The position numbers and the translations under genes were made by a program. Below the pieces are notes generated by a model. That model ran no database searches, had not been told where the DNA came from, and worked only from the letters and a program-made list of their open reading frames with translations. Below are positions 17,681 through 26,421 of a stretch of 64,000 nt of DNA, piece by piece (position 1 is the first letter of the stretch; every line of letters begins with the position of its first letter). Origin of the DNA: Halegenticoccus soli (GTDB lineage Archaea; Halobacteriota; Halobacteria; Halobacteriales; Haloferacaceae); the NCBI RefSeq assembly GCF_002844195.1, contig NZ_PEND01000001.1:248001-312000 (forward strand). Reading direction: 5' to 3'.

Positions 17681-18898
17681 GTGACCCGGGCCCGGACGAT
17701 CGTTCTCGCGGTCATCGCCAGCACGTTCTTCGTCGGATTCGGCGGCGGGGTGATCTTCCCGATCCTGCCGAACCTGGGGACGGTGCTCGGGATCTCGCCG
17801 TTTCTGGTCGGACTCATCCTGAGCGCGAACCGGTTCGCCCGGCTCGTGGCGAACGCGCCGGCCGGCGCGCTCGTCGACCGCATCGGAACGCGGAAACCGT
17901 TCGTCGCGGGTCTCGTCGTCGAGGGGATCGCGACCCTCGGGTACGTCGCCGCGCTCGGCTCGTCCGCGCCGGAGGCGTGGTTCCTCGCCGCCCGCGTCGC
18001 GTGGGGGCTCGGCAGCGCGCTCGTGTTCGCGACGGCCTACACGATCACCGCCGACGTGAGCGCCCGCGAGTCGCGGGGGACCAGCATGGGGCTCGTCCGC
18101 GCGGGCATCACCTTCGGGTTCCCCGCGGGGCTCGTCCTCGGCGGGGTGGTGAGCGACGTCTACGGCGTGTCGGCGGCGTTCGCGCTCGCCGCCGCGTTCG
18201 CGCTCGTCGCCGGCGTGGTCGCGTACCTCGTGGTTCCCGAGACGCACGTCACCGACCGAGCGACCTCCACGCCGTGGGACGTCGACCGGAGCGTCCCGGC
18301 GCTCACGGCCGGGCTCGTCAACTTCGGCCTCTTTTTCTCCTACGCCGGGGTGCTCTTTTCGACGCTCGTGCTGTTCCTCCAGGTCCGCGGCTTCGCGTTC
18401 CTGGGCTACTCCGCGCAGGGCACCTCCGGCTTTCTCATGGCGGCGACCGTCCTCGCCGGCTCCGCGTTTATGCTGCTCGGGGGCAAGCTGAGCGACCTCC
18501 TCGGCGCGCGGGTCCCGATCCTCCTTTCCTTCCTCGGGCTGGCGTCCGTCGGCTTTCTGCTCCTCGTCGTCGCGGACTCCCTCCCGCTCCTGCTGGTCGG
18601 CTGCCTGCTCATCGGCGCGGGGCAGGGCGGCGTCGGCGGCCCCCTCATGGCGTTCCTGGCGGACCTGACGCCGACCGAGCGGATGGGGCGGGCGACCGGC
18701 ACGAACAACGTCCTGGGGGACGTCGGCGGGGGGCTCGGTCCCCTCGTGTCGCTGCCGCTGGTCGAGGCGGTCGGCTTCGCCCCGGTGTACGCCGCCTGTG
18801 CCCTCATTCCCCTCTTTGCGGGGATCGTGCTGGTCGCCGGCGCGTACGCCCACACCGGGAGCGTCAGCCCGGCGACCGACGCGGGCGGGGCCGACTGA
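17681..18898 (+). CDS. MFS transporter
   Basis: A 405-residue major facilitator with 12 predicted helices. It opens VLAVIASTFFVGFGGGVIFP and shows the loop 2-3 motif GALVDRIGTRKPF (the usual G-x3-D-R-x-G-R-R/K block) near residue 65. Its equivalent in the second half is GGKLSDLLGARVPI. A GTG at 17681 is preferred. Reading the frame back to 17423 would run through the AT-rich divergent promoter and add a basic, unconserved stretch. Substrate unknown; efflux-type (TetA/NarK-like fold) is usual. The next gene is convergent. Confidence 0.85.
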   Translation: MTRARTIVLAVIASTFFVGFGGGVIFPILPNLGTVLGISPFLVGLILSANRFARLVANAPAGALVDRIGTRKPFVAGLVVEGIATLGYVAALGSSAPEAWFLAARVAWGLGSALVFATAYTITADVSARESRGTSMGLVRAGITFGFPAGLVLGGVVSDVYGVSAAFALAAAFALVAGVVAYLVVPETHVTDRATSTPWDVDRSVPALTAGLVNFGLFFSYAGVLFSTLVLFLQVRGFAFLGYSAQGTSGFLMAATVLAGSAFMLLGGKLSDLLGARVPILLSFLGLASVGFLLLVVADSLPLLLVGCLLIGAGQGGVGGPLMAFLADLTPTERMGRATGTNNVLGDVGGGLGPLVSLPLVEAVGFAPVYAACALIPLFAGIVLVAGAYAHTGSVSPATDAGGAD

Positions 18899-18925
18899 GT
18901 GCCCGCGTCGGATCCGTCAGTCGGC

Positions 18926-19042
18926 TCACTGCTCGCGCGCGACGCCGATGTTCCGCAGTTGGCTCCCGCAGTCCGGACACGTGCCCGGGGACCGCTCCGC
19001 GCGGACTCGGTACCCGCAGTCGTCGCACTCGTACGTGTGCAT
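18926..19042 (-). CDS. Rubrerythrin-like/rubredoxin-like zinc ribbon (38 aa)
   Basis: A 38-residue protein, MHTYECDDCGYRVRA onward, with two Cys pairs (Cys6-x2-Cys9 and CPDCG, Cys22-x2-Cys25) as in the short rubrerythrin-like domain proteins common in haloarchaea. A perfect Shine-Dalgarno GGAGGTGA five bases before the ATG at 19042 decides the start over the in-frame ATG at 19075. It probably binds iron or zinc; no partner gene is evident. Confidence 0.8.
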   Translation of the reverse strand: MHTYECDDCGYRVRAERSPGTCPDCGSQLRNIGVAREQ

Positions 19043-19218
19043 CCGTTTCACCTCCGGTCGTCGGCTTCCGGTCATGCGTGCGAATACGTGGCACGGGACC
19101 AAAGCGGTTTCCGACGGTAGCCCTGTCCGTCGCGCGGCGGCGACCCTCACCTCCGCCGGACATTCGGTCGAAGGGGCGGGCCCGCACCGTTATCCGTCCG
19201 TCGGTCGCACCCCCTCCT

Positions 19219-20013
19219 ATGGAGGACGACCTCAGAACCAACGCCCTGCGCGAGACCGTCGAGTCGGGGGACGTCGCACTCGGCGTCCTCGACGGCTTCT
19301 ACAGCCCGACCACCGTCGAACTCTGCGGGGAGCTCGGCCTCGACTTCGTCTGGCACGACTTCGAGCACGCCGGGCCGAGCCCGTGGGACGCGGAGGCGAT
19401 CGAAGCGCTCCTCCGCGCCGCCGACGCGACGGGCACGGAGCTGCTCGTCCGGCTCCCGAAGGCCGAGCCGGCGCTCGCACGCAAGGCGCTGGACGCCGGC
19501 GTCCGCAACGTGTTCTTCTCGCGGGTGGAGACCGCCGACGAGCTCCGCGAGGCCGTCCGGGCGACCCGGTTCCGGTACGACGGCGACCCCGGTCAGCGCG
19601 GGCTGGCGGCACCGCGGGCGAGCCGGTGGGGGCTGGCCGACGACTACGCGACGGTCGAAGACCGGGAGATCTTCGTCGGCGTCACGGTCGAGAACCCGTC
19701 GGCGCTCGACGCGCTCGACGAGATCCTCGCGGTCCCCGAACTCGGGTTCGTCTTCATCGGCCCGTACGACCTGTCGGTCGCGTACGGCCACCCCGGCGAG
19801 GTCGACCACCCCGACGTGCAGGAGGCGGTCGAGACGATCCGCGAACGGAGCCTGGAGGCGGGCGTGACGGTCGGCGGTCTCGGATTCGGCATGGACGACG
19901 TGAACGAGAAGGCGGAGAGGGGCTATCAGATCCTCAACGTCGGGAGTTCGATCGCAGCGGTCTCCGAGATGGTCTCGTCCCGACTGGAGGCGTTCGAGGG
20001 CGACCGTCCCTGA
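19219..20013 (+). CDS. HpcH/HpaI family aldolase
   Basis: A 264-residue class II aldolase/citrate lyase beta-like TIM barrel. Recognisable blocks are DFVWHDFEHAGPSPWD (general base His and acidic residues), ARKALDAGVRNVFFSRVE, GVTVENPSALDALDEIL (metal-binding Glu) and FVFIGPYDLSVAYGHPG (metal-binding Asp). Members cleave or form 2-oxo-4-hydroxy acids with pyruvate or glyoxylate as one partner. The substrate is not deducible. The ATG at 19219 opens directly after a GC-rich leader. Not in an obvious operon. Confidence 0.87.
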   Translation: MEDDLRTNALRETVESGDVALGVLDGFYSPTTVELCGELGLDFVWHDFEHAGPSPWDAEAIEALLRAADATGTELLVRLPKAEPALARKALDAGVRNVFFSRVETADELREAVRATRFRYDGDPGQRGLAAPRASRWGLADDYATVEDREIFVGVTVENPSALDALDEILAVPELGFVFIGPYDLSVAYGHPGEVDHPDVQEAVETIRERSLEAGVTVGGLGFGMDDVNEKAERGYQILNVGSSIAAVSEMVSSRLEAFEGDRP

Positions 20014-20103
20014 GCGGGCACGCGGATCGCCACCGGCGCGACCGCAAACCTTTCCCCCTGTAGCCGACGAGAGGGAGACGTCACACCGAGAGGACGGGTC
20101 CCG

Positions 20104-20544
20104 ATGGCAACGGAACACACGACGCTGCTCGGTCGACTGCGCTCGAGAGTCCTATCGATCAACCTGCGGCGCCTGAAGCGCGCGGGGGTCTTCACGTACT
20201 TCTTCGTCTACGCGTGCATCGCGCTCGGCGCCCGCCGCGGCGTCAACGCGGCGTTCGCGTCCCTCCCGGTCGACGTGCGGCCGGCACCGATCAGGCCCCT
20301 CGACGTCGCGCTCGGTCTGCCGACGAGCGTCGCGTGGGGCTCGGTGAGCCTCGCCTTCGCCCTCGCCGTCGTCGTCGGACTCGCCGTCTGTTCCCTCTCT
20401 TTCGGGCGGGCGGAGGGGACCGAGGTGAGCGACGCGCCCGAAGCGGTCGAAACGTCCGAAGGGAACGACGGAACCGAGGACGACGACGCTCTCGGTGGGG
20501 ACCCCGCGATCTGGGCGGAGCGCGACGACCCGGAGAGCGAGTAA
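20104..20544 (+). CDS. Two-helix membrane protein, acidic tail
   Basis: A 146-residue hypothetical protein. A basic N-terminal segment (LRSRVLSINLRRLKRAG) precedes a first helix (VFTYFFVYACIALGA, about 29-43). An outside loop rich in Pro/Ala follows, then a second helix (VSLAFALAVVVGLAVCSLSF, about 81-100) and a strongly acidic 45-residue cytoplasmic tail. No family recognised. It is convergent with the MATE gene, 30 bases apart. Confidence 0.65.
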   Translation: MATEHTTLLGRLRSRVLSINLRRLKRAGVFTYFFVYACIALGARRGVNAAFASLPVDVRPAPIRPLDVALGLPTSVAWGSVSLAFALAVVVGLAVCSLSFGRAEGTEVSDAPEAVETSEGNDGTEDDDALGGDPAIWAERDDPESE

Positions 20545-20574
20545 CGCGGCCGTCGACCGCCGATCCGTCGGACC

Positions 20575-21993
20575 CTAATCGTCCGCGGCGCTCTTTTCCG
20601 CCCCGAGCTCGCCCGGCGCGGCGGGGCCCGCGCCGGTCACGTCGGCTCCGCGCCAGGTGCCGCGCTCGAACCACCGGTAGGCGATGACGGCCCCGGCGAC
20701 GTTCGAGACGGCGAACGCGATCCAGATCCCCGTCGCGCCGACGACCTCCGCGCCGACCCACGCGACCGGGAGCCGGATGACCCCGAGCATGAGCACGGAG
20801 ACCGCCGCCGCGATCAGGGTCCTGCCGGCGCCGCGGAAGCCGCCGGTGTACGCCCGCATGATGCCGATGCCGCCGAACGTCAGCGCCGTGTAGCGGAGGA
20901 AATCGACGCCCACGCCGATCACGTCGGGGTCGGACGTGAACACCGAGATGACGGGTTCGGCGGCGACGAACGCGACGACGCCGACCGCGGAGAGGATCGC
21001 GAACATCGCCTTCGCGGCGAAGTGGTTCGCGGCGGCCGCCCGGTCCGGCTCGCCGGCTCCGATGTTCTGGCCGGTCATCGTCTCGACGCCCTGGGAGACG
21101 GCAATCGCGGGCAGGAAGATGACCGAGAAGACGCGCGCGCCGATCCCGTAGGCCGCGACGACCGTCGTCGGGAACAGCCCGACGATGACGAGGAGCAGGT
21201 TGACAGACAGGGCGCGACCCGTCACCTCGACGGAGGCGGGCGCGCCGACCTCGAATATCCTGCGGGCGAACGCCGGGTCAGGGATCATCTGCTTCGGGTG
21301 GATCTGGACGCCCCGGGTCCCGCGGAGCATGATCCACAGCCCGACGGCCAGCGCCAGGGTGCGCGAGAACACGGTGGCGACGGCCGCGCCCTCGACGCCC
21401 AGCGCCGGAAAGCGCCACCAGCCGAAGATGAGGAACGGGTCGAGCGCGATGTTGACGACGACCGAGCCGAACATGACCAGCATCGGGGTTACGGTGTCGC
21501 CGTAGCCGCGCATCAGCGAGATGAACACGGCGAATCCGAACACCGACACCAGCCCGAGCGAGAACACCTCCATGTAGCCGGCCGCGAGCGGCAGGACCGC
21601 GGGCGAAGCGCCGAGCAGCGCGACGAAGTCCTCGACGAGGAAGTAGCCGACGCCGCCGAGCGCCAGGGCGGCGAGGATGGCGAAGCTCATCGTCTGGGAG
21701 GCGACGTACTCGGCGCGCGCTTCGTCGCCCGCGCCCACGTTCTGCGCGACGAGGACGCTGCCGGCGATGGAGATCCCGATCGCCAGCGCGATGAGCAGAA
21801 ACACCATCGGGAAGGCGAAGCTGATCGCCGCCAGCGCCTCGGTGCTGTGCTGGCCGAGCCAGAACGTGTCGGCGAGGTTGTACGCCGTCTGCAGCAGGTT
21901 CGTGACGACGATCGGCAGCGAGAGGTAAAACAGCGGCCACGCGATGCCGCCCGAGGTGAGGTCGAACTCGTCCCTGCCCTTGAACAGCCTCAT
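20575..21993 (-). CDS. MATE family efflux transporter
   Basis: A 472-residue protein with 12 predicted helices in two related halves. It opens with the MATE motif WPLFYLSLPIVVTNLLQTAYNLADTFW (quoted part: LLQTAYNLADTFW), then SFAFPMVFLLIALAIGIS. The second half starts VTGRALSVNLLLVIVGLF with SQGVETMTGQNIGAG. It exports cationic compounds in exchange for Na+ or H+; in a halophile Na+ is the likely driver (inference). Its start overlaps the stop of the TetR gene by four bases, so the regulator and pump are co-transcribed. Confidence 0.93.
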   Translation of the reverse strand: MRLFKGRDEFDLTSGGIAWPLFYLSLPIVVTNLLQTAYNLADTFWLGQHSTEALAAISFAFPMVFLLIALAIGISIAGSVLVAQNVGAGDEARAEYVASQTMSFAILAALALGGVGYFLVEDFVALLGASPAVLPLAAGYMEVFSLGLVSVFGFAVFISLMRGYGDTVTPMLVMFGSVVVNIALDPFLIFGWWRFPALGVEGAAVATVFSRTLALAVGLWIMLRGTRGVQIHPKQMIPDPAFARRIFEVGAPASVEVTGRALSVNLLLVIVGLFPTTVVAAYGIGARVFSVIFLPAIAVSQGVETMTGQNIGAGEPDRAAAANHFAAKAMFAILSAVGVVAFVAAEPVISVFTSDPDVIGVGVDFLRYTALTFGGIGIMRAYTGGFRGAGRTLIAAAVSVLMLGVIRLPVAWVGAEVVGATGIWIAFAVSNVAGAVIAYRWFERGTWRGADVTGAGPAAPGELGAEKSAADD

Positions 21994-22595
21994 TCGGCGG
22001 CGACCTCCGGGTCGCGGCCGTCGGCGAAGAGCTGCGTTTCGAGGTACGCCATCAGGGTCCGACGGGCGTCCCCGACGGGCGCGCCGACCGCGACGTACCG
22101 CGCGTTCGCGCCGTTCATCACCGTGATCACGAACGAGGCGACGTCGTCCGGGTCCGCGTCGCCCCTGAAGACGCCCCGCTCGATCCCGTCGGCGACGATC
22201 GAGCGGACGCGGTCGTGCATCAGCCGGTCGAACTCGGCGAGCCGCTCGCGGAACCCGTCGTCGTACGGCGCCTGCGCTTTGATCTCCAGGACCGCCGTTT
22301 TGAACTCCCGGTGGGTGTCCTCGCGCCGCGGCGTGAACACCACGTCGACGAAGGCGGCGAGGCGCTCGGCCGGGTCGTCGGCGTCGGCGGCGTCGATCCG
22401 CTCGCGGAACCGGTCGAGCAGGTAGTCGAGGAACGCCAGGAGGAGGTCGCGTTTGCTGTCGTAGTGGTAGTGGAGGGCGGCCTTGCTCAGCCCCGACTCG
22501 TCCGCGATGTTCTGCATCGTCAGCGCGGCGTACCCGTGCTTGCAGAGGGCGCAGTACGTCGCGCCCATGATCTCTTCGGTCGTGTCTTCGCTCAT
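21990..22595 (-). CDS. TetR/AcrR family regulator
   Basis: A 201-residue repressor. The DNA-binding helix-turn-helix is at about 18-60 (YAALTMQNIADESGLSKAAL followed by HYHYDSKRDLL). A long helical ligand domain follows, with an Arg/Glu-rich dimer region. It is the first gene of the operon with the MATE pump (ATGA overlap), so it probably senses a pump substrate and represses both. A palindrome 21 bases before its ATG is the likely operator. One cysteine pair (CALCKHG, 15-18) lies just before the HTH, which is unusual and might make it redox- or metal-sensitive. Confidence 0.92.
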   Translation of the reverse strand: MSEDTTEEIMGATYCALCKHGYAALTMQNIADESGLSKAALHYHYDSKRDLLLAFLDYLLDRFRERIDAADADDPAERLAAFVDVVFTPRREDTHREFKTAVLEIKAQAPYDDGFRERLAEFDRLMHDRVRSIVADGIERGVFRGDADPDDVASFVITVMNGANARYVAVGAPVGDARRTLMAYLETQLFADGRDPEVAAE

Positions 22596-22615
22596 GGGGG
22601 ACCCGTTCTCGTCGT

Positions 22616-22635
22616 AACTAACTGGCCGGTCAGTC
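22616..22635. promoter_or_regulatory. Candidate TetR operator
   Basis: An imperfect 20-bp palindrome, AACTAACTGG / CCGGTCAGTC, in which seven of ten positions match between half-sites. It sits 21 bases upstream of the TetR start and its CTGACCGG/CCGGTCAG core resembles common TetR operators. It would cover the transcription start and so shut off the operon. Confidence 0.6.
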
Positions 22636-22801
22636 AAATATCCTCGGATAACGGAATCCGCGCGAAGAATCCTCGAAGAGCGGGACCCGCGCGAAGAGCC
22701 GACTCGCCGACGTACCGCCCGCTCCCCGCGTCGCGGGCGTCGACGCCGAGCCCGTCGAGGTCCGAGCCGTCGGGGACGCCCGCGCCCGCGGCCGTCCGAG
22801 G

Positions 22802-24151
22802 CTAGTACTCGCGGTATCCCGGATTCTCGAACGGGCGGATCTCCGGGTCGTCCCCCTCGACCCGGCGGACGTACTCCCGGAGGCGCTCGCGGAGGTCGTC
22901 GGCCACGTCCCGGTACTCGGGTCGGCCGACGAGGTTGATCCGTTCGGCGGGATCCCTGCGGAGGTCGTAGAGGTACCGATCGACGTACAGGTCGCTCTTC
23001 TCCTCTCCGACGCCCCCGCGCCACCCGTTCATCGTCGGCGCGGAGACGGCGTATTTCCAGCGGTCCGTCCGGATCGCCCGCCCGATCTCCGACTCGCTGA
23101 TCTGGACGAACGCGTCGTCGGACCACTCGGCGTCCGCGGACGAGAGCAGCGGGACGACGCTGTCCCCCTCCATCCGGTCCGGCACGTCGCACCCCGCCGC
23201 GTCGAGGAGCGTCGGCGGGATGTCGACGTGGCTCACGATCTCCGACACCGTCCGTCCGCGGTCGAAGCCGGGACCGCACAGGATCGCGGGGACGCGGATC
23301 GACGCCTCGTGGCAGCTCCGCTTGTACTCGCCGGGGCGCGTCCGGAAGTGACAGCCGTGGTCCGAGGTGAAAAGCACGATCGTCCGTTCGGTCTGCCCCA
23401 GGCGCTCAAGGGTCGAACGGAGCCTGCCGACGCACTCGTCGATCCGCTTGCACATCCCGTAGTAGTCCGGGAGCTCCTCGTACCACTCGCCGGGGCGGTT
23501 GCGGAGGTCCGGCGGTACGTGCGGGTTTCGCCGGTACCGGTCCGCGTAGCCGTCCGGGGCGACGAAGGTCCACTCGTCGTTCTGGTCGTGCGGTTCGAGG
23601 TACGCGACGGTGAGAAGGTACGGCTCCGAAAGCGCCTCCAGCGCCGACACCGCGAAGTCGGTGAACGCGTCCGTCCGGTACCCGTCGAACTCCACCGGCT
23701 CCCCGTCGCCGTCGTAGAGTACGCCCTCGTACGGTCGGGAGGTGAACTCGGGGACGTCGGCGGCGAGCCAGTAGTCGGCGTATCCCCCCCGTCGCTCGGC
23801 CGGGACGGGATCGTCGACGGTTCCCGCGAGGTGCCAGTCGCCGACGTAGCCCACCTCGTACCCCTCGTCCGCGAACTCGTGTGCCAGCGTCCGCTCGCCC
23901 TCGGCGAGGGGCATCGCGCTCCGCCAGACGCCGGTCTGCGTCGCGTACCGCCCCGTCTGGAGGACGCTCCGGGCGGGTCCGCACAGCGGCTGCGCCGAGA
24001 AGGCGCGCTCCAGCGTGACCCCCCGCCGGGCCATCGCGTCGACGTTGGGCGTCAGATCCATCGGGCAGCCGTACGCGCCGACGGTGTCCCAGCGCTGCTG
24101 GTCGGTCAACACGATGAGCACGTTCGGGGGGAACTCGCCGCCGTCCGACAT
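22802..24151 (-). CDS. Sulfatase family hydrolase
   Basis: A 449-residue type I sulfatase-like enzyme without a signal peptide, so cytoplasmic. The N-terminus NVLIVLTDQQRWDTVGAYG supplies metal aspartates. The modification motif C-x-P/A-x-R is present as CGPARSVLQTGR with Cys57, the residue turned into formylglycine in active sulfatases. FTSDHGCHF supplies further metal ligands and EYKRSCHEASIRVP the lysine block. No formylglycine-generating or anaerobic maturase gene is visible. Its place beside a sugar-uptake locus suggests desulfation of imported sulfated sugar (inference). It has its own AT-rich upstream region. Confidence 0.88.
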   Translation of the reverse strand: MSDGGEFPPNVLIVLTDQQRWDTVGAYGCPMDLTPNVDAMARRGVTLERAFSAQPLCGPARSVLQTGRYATQTGVWRSAMPLAEGERTLAHEFADEGYEVGYVGDWHLAGTVDDPVPAERRGGYADYWLAADVPEFTSRPYEGVLYDGDGEPVEFDGYRTDAFTDFAVSALEALSEPYLLTVAYLEPHDQNDEWTFVAPDGYADRYRRNPHVPPDLRNRPGEWYEELPDYYGMCKRIDECVGRLRSTLERLGQTERTIVLFTSDHGCHFRTRPGEYKRSCHEASIRVPAILCGPGFDRGRTVSEIVSHVDIPPTLLDAAGCDVPDRMEGDSVVPLLSSADAEWSDDAFVQISESEIGRAIRTDRWKYAVSAPTMNGWRGGVGEEKSDLYVDRYLYDLRRDPAERINLVGRPEYRDVADDLRERLREYVRRVEGDDPEIRPFENPGYREY

Positions 24152-24499
24152 CGTACCGGAGACAAACCCGAAGGACGCATAAGAACCGTTCGATGCGACG
24201 GCGGGTCGACCGAATCGACGGCTCGTCTCGCCCCCACCTGAACGTTATTTATTAGACCGCTCCGATCAAGAGGAGTTACGTATTTGTTGTAATATTAGGA
24301 GTATCGCGCAATATGCACAGTAAGTCGAAGGTAAAGACTCGTCTATATTATATACAAAGAATAAATAATGAAATAAAGACGCGGGAAAATTGGTAAATAC
24401 GAATTATTCTATCTGACAGTCGTCGAACCGCGCCACAGACGGTCGCAGCCCGGATCGGCCGGCGGACGACGGGTGGTCGAAACCGCGCGGATCCGGCGG
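24152..24499. other. AT-rich intergenic island
   Basis: About 180 of these 348 bases (24240-24420) are strikingly AT-rich for this genome, with runs such as TATATTATATACAAAGAATA near 24352. It separates the sulfatase promoter from the 3' end of the isomerase gene (both minus strand). It may hold the sulfatase promoter and the terminator of the isomerase unit. No gene or repeat is recognisable. Confidence 0.5.
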
Positions 24500-25288
24500 T
24501 CAGGGAGCCATGTCGACGACCGACCGGACGGCTTCGTCCGGATCGCCGGCCGGGAAGAACTCGCAGCCGACGTACCCGTCGTACCCCGTCTCGGCTATCG
24601 CCGCCAGGACGTTCGGGTAGTTCAACTCCCCGGTTCCGGGCTCGTGGCGGCCCGGCACGTCGGCGACGTGGAAGTGGCCGATCAGGCCGACGCGTTCTCG
24701 CACCGTCTCGATGATGTTGCCCTCCGTTATCTGCTGGTGGTACACGTCGTAGAGCACCCGGACGCGATCGCTGCCGACCGACTCGACGATCTCGAACGCC
24801 TCCTCGGAGTCGGTCAGGAAGTACCCCGGGTGGTCGACCGCCACGTTCAGCGGCTCGACGACGACCGTGACGCCCGCGGACTCGGCGGCCGGGGCCACGC
24901 GGTCGAGGACCTCGGCGACGCTCGCCCGCTGCGCGTCCCGGTCGAGGTTCGGCTGCTCCGGCCCGGTCGTGACGATCAGGCTCCGAGCGCCGAGGGCGGC
25001 CGCGGCGTCGAGGGAGCGCTCGACGTCGGCGACGACCGTCTCGACCGACTCGGGTCGGGTCATGGCGGGACCGTCGAAGTCGTCGATGTTCGAACCGCCC
25101 CCCGCCGAGAGCGTCGCGGCGACTTCGACCCCGTGTTCGTCGCACAGTTCGCCGACGGTCCCGGCGTCGTGCTCCTCCCAGCGGAAGAACTCGAACCCGT
25201 CGACGCCGATCGCGGTGGCCCGTTCGATGCCGGCTTCGAGCGAGTCCGCTCGGAGGGCCATCGGCAGCGTGGCGCTGATCCTCACCAT
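24500..25288 (-). CDS. Sugar phosphate isomerase/epimerase (hydroxypyruvate isomerase-like)
   Basis: A 262-residue AP-endonuclease-2-type TIM barrel. The metal-site pattern is visible: the glutamate in VVVEPLNVAVDHPGYFL, Asp/His in LYDVYHQQITEGN, His in GHFHVADVPGRHEPGTGELNY (quoted part: GHFHVADVPGRHEPG), and the last glutamate in VGCEFFPAG. The H-V-A-D-x-P-G-R-x-E-P-G-x-G-E block is typical of hydroxypyruvate isomerase and related enzymes. It starts two bases after the stop of the Gfo/Idh gene, so the pair is one unit. It probably isomerises a keto-sugar or hydroxypyruvate-like product of the oxidoreductase. Confidence 0.85.
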   Translation of the reverse strand: MVRISATLPMALRADSLEAGIERATAIGVDGFEFFRWEEHDAGTVGELCDEHGVEVAATLSAGGGSNIDDFDGPAMTRPESVETVVADVERSLDAAAALGARSLIVTTGPEQPNLDRDAQRASVAEVLDRVAPAAESAGVTVVVEPLNVAVDHPGYFLTDSEEAFEIVESVGSDRVRVLYDVYHQQITEGNIIETVRERVGLIGHFHVADVPGRHEPGTGELNYPNVLAAIAETGYDGYVGCEFFPAGDPDEAVRSVVDMAP

Positions 25289-25290
25289 GG

Positions 25291-26301
25291 TCACTCGACC
25301 ACCGCCTGCCGCTCGCGCTTCGGCGAGACCGGCCCGTCGCGGCGGATCGCCTCGTTCACCGCGAGCGTGAGGTCGAACGTGCGGCGGGCGTCGGCGTACG
25401 CCGACCGGACGTCGCCGCCCCCCGCCTTCACCGCCTCGACGAACGCGTCGACCTCCGAGCGCCACGCACAGCCCTCGGATTCGAACTCGATCTCCTCGCC
25501 GTCGACAACGCCTTCGAGCGAACTGGTCGACTCCGGCGGGGAGCCGTCGGCGAAGCCGAACGACAGTTCGAGGTGGAACCCGTCCCCGACGAGCAGGAGG
25601 CCGACGTCGTCGCCGGGGGACGCGGCGGACGTCGAGACGTGGCTGACGGTCCCGTTCTGGTGTTTCATCGTCGCCGAGACGGCGTCCTCGAAGTCGATCT
25701 CGTCGCCGACGACCCGCTTGCCGCCGACCGCGCGCACGCTCTCGACCTCGCCGCCGAAGTACCGCACCAGGTCGAAGACGTGCGCGGTCTGCTCGACGAC
25801 CTGTCCGCCCGACTTCTCCTTTATCCCCCACCAGCTAGCGCCGGGCACGCCGCCGACCCACCGCCCGTCGACGAGCGCCACGTCGCGGTCGCCGATCAGC
25901 TCCCGGGCCTTCTCCACCGCGTCGGCGTAGCGGAGCATGTGTCCGACCTGCGAGACGACCCCGGCGTCTTCGATCGCCGCCTCGACCTCGTCGGCCGTCT
26001 CCGTCCGCAGCCCGATCGGCTTCTCCACGAAGAGGTCGAACCCCCGTTCGGCGGCCAGCACCTCCTGATCCGTGTGCGCGAACGGCGGGATGGCGACGAA
26101 CACCGCGTCCGGATCCTCGGCTTCGAGGAGTTCCCGGTGGTCGGTGTACACGGACGCCCCGTGCGGCTCTGCGGCCCGCCGGGCCGCCTCCTCCGCGACG
26201 TCGCACACGGCGACGACGTCGACGTCGTCGCGCGCTTCGAGGTTTCCGAGGTGGATCGACGCGATGCCGCCCGCTCCGATGAAGGCTAACGCTACCGTCA
26301 T
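25291..26301 (-). CDS. Gfo/Idh/MocA family oxidoreductase
   Basis: A 336-residue NAD(P)-dependent sugar or inositol dehydrogenase. The N-terminal Rossmann motif AFIGAGGIASIHLGNL (about residues 6-21) is followed by DPDAVFVAIPPFAHTD and the catalytic FVEKPIGL (Lys of E-K-P). The C-terminal substrate domain includes SWWGIKEKSGGQVVEQTAHV, with the family's G-G-G/Q...D/T-x-x-H block. It is the first gene of a two-gene unit with the isomerase. A TATA-like GTTAAAGTG on the minus strand (about 26325-26334) suggests its own promoter, separate from the ABC genes upstream. Confidence 0.9.
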   Translation of the reverse strand: MTVALAFIGAGGIASIHLGNLEARDDVDVVAVCDVAEEAARRAAEPHGASVYTDHRELLEAEDPDAVFVAIPPFAHTDQEVLAAERGFDLFVEKPIGLRTETADEVEAAIEDAGVVSQVGHMLRYADAVEKARELIGDRDVALVDGRWVGGVPGASWWGIKEKSGGQVVEQTAHVFDLVRYFGGEVESVRAVGGKRVVGDEIDFEDAVSATMKHQNGTVSHVSTSAASPGDDVGLLLVGDGFHLELSFGFADGSPPESTSSLEGVVDGEEIEFESEGCAWRSEVDAFVEAVKAGGGDVRSAYADARRTFDLTLAVNEAIRRDGPVSPKRERQAVVE

Positions 26302-26421
26302 ACAGATTCAGTAGGAAATCGCCGGCACTTTAACCTACCTTTCACGGAAACGGTCTCCATTAGTTGGGAATAATGCGCAAATAAGGCTAACGGAGGGGCT
26401 TCCGGAAGGGTTGCTTCGGGG

